Source of the DNA: Phlebopus portentosus
Taxonomy: Eukaryota > Basidiomycota > Agaricomycetes > Boletales > Boletinellaceae
NCBI GenBank assembly: GCA_037892935.1
Contig: JAYXKI010000006.1
Location: 1,178,001-1,242,000 of the forward strand
DNA: 64,000 nt
Reading direction: 5' to 3'
Below the pieces are notes generated by a model. That model saw only the letters and a program-made list of their open reading frames with translations. It made no database searches and was not told the DNA's origin. Positions 1 to 10,157 of this stretch are shown here, piece after piece (position 1 is the stretch's first letter; each line of letters opens with the position of its first letter). A program made the position numbers and the translations under genes.

Positions 1-1922
1 GGTTCCGCTTTCCGTGACTTTGTCACAAACGAGAAGCAGCGACTGACGCAGAAAAAGCAGGCCTTGGTCAAGAACGAGATGGAAAAGCGGGTAGCAGAAC
101 TGGTGAAGTTTAGTCACAACTTCAAGGTGCGTAGATGTGATATTCTGTGTTCGAAAATCTAAACATCTCCTATTGACAGTTAAATAAGCCCATCCCGGAC
201 GACCTTGTGCCCATTCTTGCGAAGGATGAGGAGAAGCAACGCCAGATTCGGGAAAAGTCGACACAAGACGCGCAGTCAGCCAAAGCTCGTACCATCGGCG
301 TTTCTTCTTCTGTATTGGCCGCAAGTGCGCAGCAAAAAGCGGCAGCAGCGGCACCATCGGCGAGGTCCAACGAGCCTGCACGCAAGGCTTCCGCCCAAAT
401 CGCGTCATCTTTGAAACCTTCCGAACGCGTTTCCTCGAGCAAAAGTTCGAATGCATTGCAAGCCAGTGCCATTGCCAGCACAAGTGCACCTGCTGCAAAA
501 CCCAATGGTAATGGGAAGCTAGAGACTTCTAAGACGATGCCCAGGATAAGCATGGTCATTCAACCGATTCCGCCATTCCGCGGCGGGAAGAAGCAATCGT
601 CTGGGGATCCGAAATCATCATCAGCGTCTACTTCTTCACAACCGTTGAGTCCAACTTCTCAACAGAGACTCAATGTCAATGCGACGTCCTTCCGTCCGAA
701 TCCCAAAGCTCCTGCCTTCACTCCAGTAAGTCGTGGTTTTTGTTCGTAGAACGTCATCTTCTGATTCGACATGCTTTTTAAGACGGGTTCTACAAGTCCC
801 AAGGCTCAAGCCCAGGCAGTTTCTCCGAAACCCAGACAAGAGCCGGTGAGTGTTTATTGCTCCAAAAAGGGTTCTGATTCTCTTTTACTGAGTGACTGTC
901 TGAAGACTTCGAGTGCTCCGCCGACTCCCAATCTATTCTTCGGTACGCAAGTAATCAAGAAGACCCCGCCTGTGAATGTCAAGGAGGATTTCAATTCATT
1001 CAAGTCCGGCAAGGTTCAAGACGCTAAGAGCGTTGGTACGAACACTTCCTTATCCGCCTCCCTTACCGCCTCCCTGACACTTTTACAGGCCCGAATTGGC
1101 CGTATACCGGAAAACGGTACATGCATGTGTTGCCACCGCCTCCTGCAGTCACGGCTCCTCCTCCCCAAGCATCTCCTCACATGGCGCCTCATGGACCTCC
1201 GCCTCCGCCCCCGCCCTCGTACGACGAAGATGCTGCTGCACAGGCACAAGCCGCTGCAGCCACTCGTGGATATGCTGTCTATGCTTATGCACCTTATTAC
1301 CCTGGACAAGTATGGTTTCTAGTTGCCTTTTCCTGCAATTCTTGACCCTAGCCTTCAGCCCCCACAGCCGATGATGGCTGGCATGGCGGGTGTTCCGCCA
1401 GGAGCTTTCATACCCTCGCCGTACATGCAACCCATGCCATACCCGCCTAACATGCACCATCCTAATGGTCAACGTATGTTCTCTTGCTTCTTTAGTCTCA
1501 CTCCATTACTCAATGTTTCTGTCGATTGAAGCGATGTATGCCCCGCCGCATATGGCACAAATGCCCCGTATGTAGCCATATATGTCGTGAAATTGTTGCC
1601 TAACAACTATTATAGCTCCACAGCAATACATGCCTCCACCGCCTCCAGGTGCATATCCACCACCTCCAGGTAGCACTGGTCCACGTCCATCAATGCCACC
1701 CACACCCATTCCAGCACACGCTCATCCATACTACCATCAAAGTCCACAACGTATGACCCCCTTGATATCTGCTTAAAATTGTTGATATTAACGATAGACA
1801 CAGTGCAACACGCGATGCCGTACCCCATGATGATACCTCCACCAGCACCTAATGCACCACCCCACCCTTACGAAACCGGTCCACCTCCGCCTGTGCCCAT
1901 GGGTGGTGTTGGGCATGCTTGA
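1..1922 (+). CDS. PBP1: Ataxin-2 / Pbp1 homologue, 3' part (5' end outside window)
   Basis: Ataxin-2 family proteins bind RNA and poly(A)-binding protein and act in stress granules, mRNA stability and translation. The sequence opens inside the LsmAD region (FRDFVTNEK, then LNKPIPDDLVPILAKDEEKQ). A PAM2 motif for binding the PABP MLLE domain is visible (LNVNATSFRPNPKAPAF, coded around 670-720). A long Pro/Met/Tyr-rich tail follows, as in fungal Pbp1. My splice model joins about nine exons: 1-126, 180-725, 783-845, 906-1035, 1089-1309, 1359-1473, 1532-1567, 1616-1750 and 1797-1922, all in frame and ending in TGA at 1920-1922. The N-terminal Lsm domain must lie left of the window. The family call is firm and the small 3' exons are slightly less so. 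Confidence 0.9.
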
Positions 1923-2223
1923 GACTGACGCTACGACTGAGAGTTGGGTCGCACTTGAATCATTCAACACGAGTGGAGAGGTGGTTGGGATTAATGGGTT
2001 ATGATTCATCAGTGGACCTCTTAAGCACAGCTCTTTTGTCAATAGTTCTTTTTTTGGGACGTAGCGAGGTCGTTCTTCAGCGTCGTTTCACAGCAGATGA
2101 ATGTCACGCTTTTGTGCATGCCAATATCGAGAAGAAGAGGCGTCATCAACCGCGGCCGATACATACGGACAAGAAGGCAAGTACAATAAATACAATAAGA
2201 CAGATAAGCAGGACGCAGTATAG
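1923..2223. other. Convergent 3' intergenic region
   Basis: This is the tail-to-tail gap between the ataxin-2 gene and the Snf12 gene. An AATAAA-like stretch near 2185 could serve as the polyadenylation signal of the plus-strand gene. I see no coding potential. Confidence 0.5.
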
Positions 2224-3714
2224 CTACATCACACCGTGACCCCGGCTCGCCATCCTCAACCCTTCCTGGACCGCCACAGCCTCTTCGACCCAAGGGAGTC
2301 TGAAAAATTCGCTCCTCTTCAACTCTTCTTCGCGAACGGTGAGACCCTCGCTTGGACCAGCGGCAAGCACCGACTCCAAATCGCGAGACTGAGATGCAAG
2401 CCATTTGTTGATGAAATCCACGGGATCCTCAGCGAAAGATTCCAGGAACGTGCGCTTGAGCTGTGAGTTTTGAATTTGTTGCGCAAGAATGGCAGACTCT
2501 TCGTCAAGTTTGGCGATATCGCGCGCTGTATCGCTGCTCGTGTTGAGAATTACCTGGTTCATCCGACTCTTGAGAGATGTATCCTCAACCTTGACTTCGA
2601 CGTCCCAGGCTTGCGGTGTCGCCGGAGGTGGCTCGCTAGGCTTGATCTGGTAGTATAGGATTACGGGGTCTGGTGGCTGTAGATAATGGTTCACTAGTTC
2701 AGGTAGTTGCTGGAATGACACGCTTTCGGCGCGGAAAAGCTGAGCAGATAGTTATACACATCAGTGTAGATTTCAAACGAAACTCGCTTTGTTGTAACTC
2801 ACCGCCTTGAGCCTACTATCTAATCTAACCATCCTCCTATCAACTTTGTCTTGCAAGTTATTGATTTTTATGTAGTTCCAAAGTGCCGTTATGATACCAA
2901 CGCGACTTTCTTCCTTTATGTCGAGGATTGCTCCCAGCTCCGGATGCACTTTGAATTGGTCCGGGTAGTGATCGAGGTACAATACGACTCGCACTTTTGT
3001 CGGTGTATCACCTGTTCGACGAACCGTGAAGCCATCTACAGGCGGTGGAGCTGCGCCAGGAACTGCTTGTGGGCGTCGCCACTTTGGTAAAGAACAGTGT
3101 TAGCCACCGATTTCAAAGAGGTCCGCCTGGTACGTACCTCAACAGTATTTCCATCTGGGTAAAGAATAGGGTCCCGTTCTAAGTCAACAACAAGGTGCTT
3201 GACGACGTTCGAGAAGTGTTTCTGCGAGGCTTTGTCCTTTGCGCGTCCTGAGGTTTCGAGCAGCCTGCCTTCGATCTTGAAAGCCCATGATGGAATACCC
3301 TGTCCGGTCTCAAAATTCGGCCCCTCTCCCATCTGAGCGCCCGCAGTCTGCCACGCCTGATCGGAGACGGTATGACTGAGAAATATTCGCAACATCCGAG
3401 TTGTCTGACAAAAGCACGAGACAAATCAGTTAAAAGAAATATGACCAGAAACAAATTAGTAAGACGCTAACCTGAGAGGGCTTCCCTAGGGCATCCTGTA
3501 CCTCCGCCCGTTTCCGCGAAATAGTCCAGTCAAGCTTCCTCTCCATGTCGAGTAGCTGCTGGTAGAACTTCGAGTCCGTAAAATCAGCGGAGTGCAGCAC
3601 CGACGATGGTAGCGACTTGTCGGTGAACTTGCGTTTCCTTGAATCATTTTGCTTGTTATCAGTCAGTCCATGTTGCGAAAGTGGAACTCACTTTGCATTC
3701 TTTGGCGCATCCAT
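2224..3714 (-). CDS. SWI/SNF (BAF60/SMARCD, Snf12/Ssr3/Rsc6-type) chromatin remodelling subunit
   Basis: The protein belongs to the SMARCD/BAF60 family of accessory subunits in SWI/SNF and RSC remodelling complexes, so it is expected in the nucleus. The N-terminus (MDAPKNAKKRKF) leads into a helical stretch (KFYQQLLDMERKLDWTISRK), as in BAF60. It is followed by a conserved beta-rich segment (IPSWAFKIEGRLLE). A SWIB/MDM2 domain comes next (VRVVLYLDHYPDQFKVHPEL and ALWNYIKINNLQDK), then a helical C-terminal tail rich in Glu and Leu. I chose the ATG at 3712-3714. The first exon is only about 23 nt and splices in frame into the KRKF segment. The stop is TAG at 2224-2226. Choosing between a SWI/SNF and an RSC paralogue needs phylogeny. 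Confidence 0.87.
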
Positions 3715-4057
3715 AATGTCAATGCGAGATGGTGAAGGCCAAAACCAAGGCTGAACCGCGAATGACCGTGATCGGCGTTGTGTTGACTTCCTAATATGGA
3801 TCGAGTCGATCATAGATTCGCCAACAAAAAGACGGGAATTATTTCTCCAACCTACTCACAATATTTTTCAGTCAATTTTTAGGAATCGAAAACAGGGATA
3901 TATCCGACCGGTGTCTTTTTTGATCTTACGGCTGAGGACAAGAGTTTGACAAAGGAATGCGAAATATAATTTGGCGCAACAAGCATCAAGATACAGTAGA
4001 ATAAAGTACGAATGACATGGTATACATTATGTTGCACCCGGAAAGTCGGCGGAAACC
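3715..4057. other. Intergenic region between Snf12 and Bub1 (both minus strand)
   Basis: This should hold the Snf12 promoter and the Bub1 3' UTR. It is AT-rich around 3850-4020. I see no ORF or RNA gene. Confidence 0.4.
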
Positions 4058-7000
4058 TCATCTAGAACCCGAAAGGACTGATCGTTCTATCTTCTTAAGC
4101 AAACCCTTCAGGGTATTCGTGCTCCTACTGCAATTGCTCGAAAGCCAAGTCTCCATCTCCTCTCTCAATAAGGCCAACTCCGGAACCAGAGGTAGAGACC
4201 TATCAGATCTGACCAACGTGGGATTCAGCAGAAGGTCAAACAATCTAGACCATAAATCCAATTGCCAATATCGTTTGAACTGTGCCGCTAGCTTGTATCG
4301 CACTGGCTCCGTTGAGGGTATCGGGATTATAGTGCTCTGGTCGAAATACTTGCCGAAGAGCATACAATAAATAATACCCGCCAGACCAAAGTAGTCTGTT
4401 TCGTATGTCCACGGCCGATTCTCCCGCATCTCGAAGCAGTCGTAAGCGTCTGTCTTCCAATCTGCGATGAACTGCTGACAGGCGGGATACATCCGTGTGT
4501 CAATCGTGCGCCCGAAGTCAATCATCTTGATTCCCTTGTATTTCCAACCGCCCTCGCCCGTTGATTGATACATTCCCGACCAGGCATTTACACCGCCTGG
4601 TACATCTTCCAGGCGAAGAAGGCAGTTGTCGATTTTGAGGTCTCCGTGGATAAAGCCGATACTATGCATGCTCTCGACGAACTTGAGCAGCTCAATAGAG
4701 AAGAACATTACGAGCAGCTCGTCCAGGCAGGCACCTTGATGTAAGACGCCCGAGTCAGCGGCATGATTGACCACATCCAATAACGTTCCTTGGTTGCACA
4801 AATCGAGGACAAGGTAACTCTCGTCCCGAAAAGCGTATAAGGCGTGTGGATAGACCACAGACTGTCTTCGAACCGTAGGTAGTACACTGTGCAATCGTCG
4901 TAAAATGTGGAACTCCCATATATTTCGTGGCTTGACAACCTTAAGAGCGAACAGATTGGCATCTTCTTCATCGTCATCATCCAAATCCATATCATCTTCA
5001 TCCGCTTCGCCGCCAGCTTGGACAGCTTTTGCCTTGAATACCTCCCCGAAGCCACCTTCACCCAACTTATCCGTGATGATGAAGTTTTGGTTTGGAAGCT
5101 GAATCCGAAACAAATCTGCTTCGTCTGATGTCCGGGATGAAGACCATGATCGGCGACTACCACGTCGAGCATGTCTTGTTGCAAATTTTTGCAAACTCTC
5201 AAATCGTCCAAACACTTCGGTTCTGAGATCGTGGAAATCCGGTTCTGGCGGGATGAGCGAAAGAAGTGTGCTAAGAATATGCGGGTCTGAAGGGTTGCAT
5301 GGATTTGGTGGCTTAAACGATGAGGCCACAGCTATCGCGTCTGCGAGTGACAAAGTACCCGTTCGTTCGATCAAGTCTTCGTCCTCTGCCTCTTCTGAGG
5401 GAGCACTTTCTTCGTCCTCAAGGTCCACTCCCTCCATCTCGACGTCGTCCATTCTATTCCTTGCCTCTTCCTCCCGTAGCTCCTGCGCCAATTTCTCTGC
5501 TGCCAAAGCAGCGTCCCGGTTATGATCAACTATCCCCTTCGCCAAAAGAGCTTCTTTCGCTTCAGACGGAGTTCCGAGCAACGTACGTTGGGTCATTGTA
5601 CATTCGAACGTTCGTTCGGCTATTGGAGTCAGCACCTCGAACCGTCCTAGCCTACCGCCCATGGGTAGATTCTGCGGATCCTCATCCTCGTAATATTCCC
5701 CTTCTTGCATGTTCTCTTCGGAAGTAGAATCAGATTCAAAGTCATCTCCGTATTCCTCGATCTCTTGTACGGGTGCTGGAACCGCCGGTTCAGGTTCAGA
5801 TTCAGATTCAGATTCGGGCCCGGGTTCTGGCTCCTGTTCTGGCTGCGGTTCCGGTTCGATGGGCTTCAGAGGAGCGCGAGGAGCGCGTTGAGGAGCATAT
5901 ACGGGCTGGCGAGCGCGGGATACGGGTGTGAATGGCATACGTTGGGGCGCAGAAGTGCTCCGATGGAACACAGGAGCATTCCGGTTCTGATCCTGAGAGT
6001 TCCGAGGAGTTGTCGATGAGTGAATCTCTGACAAAGGCCTCGATTCTTGAGGACGGCTAAATACGTTGCTGAATACGCTGCTTCGATGAGTAGTCGGCGG
6101 CTTTGATGGGTTCTGAAAGACATATGGGCGGTCCTGTAAGGGCTTCGATTGCAAAGCCGATCTACTCTTCTCCTGGCCGATAGGTGTGAACACTTTGCTG
6201 AAGACACTCTTCGGTTGAGGCGGCTGTTCGGCATTACGTTCTTGGGATCTCTTCTCGAGTTGATCTTCCTGAGGTTCCTTTGGCCGAAAGACAGGCGTCG
6301 TCGATGGGATTTCCTTAGCAGCGAGAGCCTTGCGAGGTTTCGGAGTGACGTGGGGCGTCTTGTTCTCAGCATTCTCATCCACGAATGGTTTGAACTATCC
6401 AATTAATTAAGAAATGATGGAGGATGACGAAACCTAGTGCACTCACCTTCGCCCGAGCGGGTACAGCATTTTCCTTCTTAGGCTCATCGTCGACGTCGAC
6501 GAAGGGTCGAAATGCTAAAGAGAAATTGGTCAACTCAACAGCTTAGAATGTAAATAAGTAAGTCTTAAAACGACATACGTGTTGATTTCGGCGGGAAGTG
6601 CTCGTCCCTTTCATCACCTTGTTCGGTTATTTTCTTCAGTCCGTTCCTCAACTGAGACTCAAGAACTGGTTCAAGCTTCTTGACAGGTGCAAATTTAGTC
6701 CCAGGCGCCGTCTTAGTCGTCCTGTCTGGTGAATTATACATTCCAAACACATCCTTCATCGCCTCCTTTGTGTTAATTGTCACCGTTGGTCCATCAGCTA
6801 ATTGAGCCGTCATATTCATATTCATGCGCATATTATTCGTTCGAGTCGCTGGTCTATTTCCATCATCCTTAAGGTTGATAGTAGTCTGCTTGCCTCCGAG
6901 CACCTGGTGTGGACCAGTTTCAGACAACGGCGGAGGTCCCCACTTCTTGCCCAACAGTCCTAGTGATGCAGCGCGTGCTTCCTGAATGCAGAATTCTTGC

Positions 7001-7929
7001 CCGTCTTTGAACAGCAGAGACATATCGATCTGATACCTCTCTGGCTTCTTTCCAGGTGCCAGGGGTGCGTTCATCGTCGCTATCATATGCGAATACGGAT
7101 CAGAACTTCGTTTCGCCGATGTATCCTTTTTGCCAGGTGACTCTGGAGCTTCGGCGGCCTCAGCATCTCCAGATGTACCTGTAGTAGCACCGTTTATGCG
7201 TTTGTTCGAGATGTTTCTAAGAGGGTTACGGTAGAGTTTTGCGCCGGGTGATGAGCTCTACCATGGCAAATGAGTGAGTTTGTGTTCTGTTGTTGAAAGG
7301 GATGCCACCAACCGACCTCGCCTGGAGGAATATGCGGCGGCCTATGAGAAGGCTTGAGCGTATTCTTTGACTCGACACGCTCTTTGAACTCGCGATATCG
7401 TGTCTTCAGTCGATCCGCTCCTCGTTTGCTTCGCTGTATTCCAAGACGATATGCCTGTTCTGCTTCTCGAAATCTAAGTAAAGACGTTTGACCCTTCACT
7501 CCGCCGTGTCTTTTTACATTTTAACATGAACAGGAAAAGCGCACCTATCCTGACCCTCCAAGGAAACCGCATAATCCTCATACAGCTGTGCGTTCTTCGT
7601 ACCAATGTTATTCTTCAGTAGATACACATAAACGATATCGGGCTTCTCGACGTGCCGCGCGTAAGATAGCCACAGCTTTCCATAGCGCACATCATTCTTA
7701 TAGTCTGGATCATCTTTGCGCGAGCGAACAGCTTCTTCGAGTATAGTGAGAAGTTCAAGGTCAAATGGCCCGTGCGGAGAAGACTCTCCTTGATCGGTAA
7801 GCCATGAGACGTATCGCTCGTAAGGCGCAAGTGCGTCGTCGTCATCTGCAGCGATCTGCGCACGAAATTGCTCGCGCTGCTTCTCGAGGAGTTCCTGTTG
7901 TTCCTTTGACGATGATGGTTGTGTGTCCA
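4058..7929 (-). CDS. BUB1: Bub1/Mad3-type spindle assembly checkpoint kinase
   Basis: Bub1 acts at kinetochores in the spindle checkpoint and phosphorylates histone H2A. Three regions are visible. The N-terminal Mad3/Bub1 TPR region includes YERYVSWL and a run from VRYGKLWLSYA to the Bub3-proximal helix. A GLEBS-like Bub3-binding motif follows (VTINTKEAMKDVFGMYNSPD, near 6740-6790), preceded by a CM1-like stretch (GQEFCIQEARAASLGLLGKK). The C-terminal kinase has a glycine loop GEGGFGEVFKAK, lysine in LFALKVVK, catalytic loop HGDLKIDN and DFG in MIDFGRTID. All are intact, so activity is expected. One KEN box occurs in PKKENAVPA, but none at the extreme N-terminus where Mad3 proteins carry one. 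A strongly acidic Ser/Glu/Pro repeat is coded near 5780-5860. I start at ATG 7927-7929; the frame stays open upstream without another ATG. Estimated length is about 1,200 residues. Confidence 0.93.
5784..5860 (-). repeat. Short hexamer repeat coding an acidic SE/EP tract in Bub1
   Basis: On the plus strand this reads as runs of GGTTCA and GATTCA followed by related CGGTTC-type units. Read on the coding strand it gives alternating Glu with Ser or Pro. Such tracts are prone to length changes between strains. It lies in the disordered linker of Bub1, before the kinase. Confidence 0.6.
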
Positions 7930-8150
7930 TTTGTGGCACTGCAATATGCCGGACAAAGATATTTGGACCAGAAAGCTCAGGCGAACCACGCGCTTCAACC
8001 GTGACTCCACGTGACCGCAACGCGCTCGGCGCGTCTCGACGGGAATCTCCGAGGCTCAGTCAACACAACAAATCGGACCGTTTTATTTGACATAGTTGCG
8101 TCAAGTATCGTACAATGCCCAGAGGCCAAGAAAAGAATTCTAATTTACGA

Positions 8151-9311
8151 CTAAACTGTATTCCAGTCCAGGAATGCGTCTTCACCAGCCTTCTTTGTGA
8201 TAAGTTTTTGTGCGAGTGTCCATAACTTCTCACCCAGCATACCATCCTGAGCCTGTTTGGTCTCACCGCCAACACTTCCGGGATCTGTGACATAAGCACC
8301 CTGCAGATTCTTCTCCTCGACCTCGGGGCTCGTCGCGGCCCACAATGTGCTAAGGCTGCCTTGATCCGGGGTTACGCATGAATGGTACAGTTGCAGTCTT
8401 CAGGATGCTGCCCGTGGTTTCACCATATGCATCCTTGAGTTGGTTCTGCTGCTCGGTGTGTACCGCACCCGGGTGGGTTGCGAGAGCGTAAACGCGCGCT
8501 CCTTTCACAAGAACGCGGGAAGCAAGCCAGCGCGTGAAAAGTAGGTTCGCCAGCTTGCTGCGAGCGTAGAGCGCGTTGGGCCCAAGCGATTCATCATTTA
8601 TTTCTTCGAGCGATTCAAAAGCGACAGAAGATGGAGCAGCTTGATGAAGAGAAGAAGATAGCTGGACAATGCGCGGCGCAGGAGATTCCTTTAGCATCGC
8701 TGTCTTGCGGATCAGAGGCAGTAGCCTGTTGATCAGAAGGATGTGGCCAAGATTGTTAACCTATTCAGAGTCGATCAGCAACACGTCGGACAGGGAAACT
8801 AGGTAGAGTTACGCTGAAATGATGCTCGATGCCGTCAGATGTCAACGCGTATTTGTTGACTCCGATACCCGCATCACCAACAAACTGTTTGAGTGGTGTC
8901 AATCATGTAGCTTGATAGTGCAGGAACGCGATGCCTACGATGTCAAGGCGGGATTCTTTTTCTCTGAGTCTGTCCGCGACTTCACGAACGTTCTTGAGGC
9001 TCCCGAGATCGATTTCAACGAATTCAATGTCGGCTCCGCCGGAGGTTTCTTTTTGGATTGATTCAATAGCGGCAGCCCCATTCTCAGACTTGCGAGACAA
9101 AAGCAGAACGCGAGCCCGAGAGACGGCCAGTGGTTTTGCCACTTTGAATCCGATTCCTTGGGTGCCACCGGTGACTACGGCTGTCTGAAACCCAAGTTGA
9201 GCGTGACTCTTAAAAGGGAAAAGGAGGGAAACACACCCTGCCAGATAAGTCTGGCACGTCATTCTGGTCAAAAGAGTGCTTTCCCATGAGAGTATTGATT
9301 GCAGACTGCAT
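8151..9311 (-). CDS. Short-chain dehydrogenase/reductase, retinol dehydrogenase/WWOX-like, with apparent frameshift
   Basis: This is an NAD(P)-dependent oxidoreductase of the classical SDR fold; its substrate cannot be told. I start at ATG 9309-9311. MGKHSFDQNDVPDLSGR then joins across an intron to TAVVTGGTQGIG, the TGxxxGxG cofactor loop. The catalytic Ser lies in IVQLSSSLH and the YxxxK pair in YARSK. The usual NAG motif reads DAG. Near 8362-8368 the frame breaks: the coding strand has AACCCCGGATC, where the expected NPDQGSLSTLW would need one C fewer. In the primary frame the protein stops at 8350. After the shift the frame continues through STLWAATSPE to a TAG at 8151-8153. This is either a recent null mutation or a homopolymer error in the sequence. 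Confidence 0.8.
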
Positions 9312-10157
9312 AGTGAACGTAGTTTGCCTGAGAGATGAGTGAAGGGTAGTCATAGTCCTAGTGCTTTAATAATGTTCGAGACGATAGGTGATGACGACAT
9401 GTAAGGTAGATGGAGCGAAGATCGTCAGTGTTCAGAATTACCAGTATTATACCAGAGCCTTTGGCAAGGAAAGAGAATATCCAGTCCATCTCAGTGGTTT
9501 ACGCATGAGAATATAGAGAGCATAGAAAAGAAAAGAGCACGATCAGACACCAGATTTTGAGTTGTTCAATCACCTTTTGGTGTGCTTCGGGACCCGAACG
9601 TGGAGCATTGAAACGTGGGTGGCGGCACGCCTTGGATCGACAAGAAGGCGAGATAATCTGCATAGAAGCGACGATCTTGAATTTGCAGAGAGCATTTCAA
9701 AGATTCTGTTGTATTTATTCGAATTTATTCTGCTGCTAGTGAAGGTGTCGTTGAGTTGAGAAAGGGTCACGGACGTCCGGTAGAGTTGCCGAAAAAGGGA
9801 CCGAGTCCGGATAGCAACTCGTTACCAACGTCGGCCTCTCCTCAGCTGTAGCGTCCTGTCCTCTGCTGCTTTGCTCTGTCCACTCGCCATCTCTTTCAAC
9901 TCGTTCCGCGCTCGCCTCTTCCTCTTTCTCCTTCTGCCACCGACCTTCTCAATTCCCACCGGTCGCCACCTCCCTTTCTTTTCCTAGCCTCCCGAGCATA
10001 TCACCAGCAGTGCTGGTTTCTCTCTGACCGTCCCACACGTCTTCCAACATCAAGTTCATTCGTCGGTAACTCGCTCGCAGATTTCCAACCGCCTTTCCTT
10101 GCGCACAGCAACCGTATATCTTCTAGTCGTCCGCACGTCGAATAGCATTCTTTAACG
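9312..10157. promoter_or_regulatory. Divergent intergenic region between the SDR and RasGAP genes
   Basis: This 846-bp head-to-head gap must hold both promoters. From about 9840 to 10150 the plus strand is strongly pyrimidine-rich (many TCTC and CTTC runs), typical of the 5' UTR or start-site region of fungal genes. I could not pick out a confident TATA box or factor site. Confidence 0.45.

Noticed and set aside
5253..6019. Several plus-strand frames inside the Bub1 gene
   Set aside because: These are shadows of the repetitive, GC-biased disordered part of Bub1 on the other strand.
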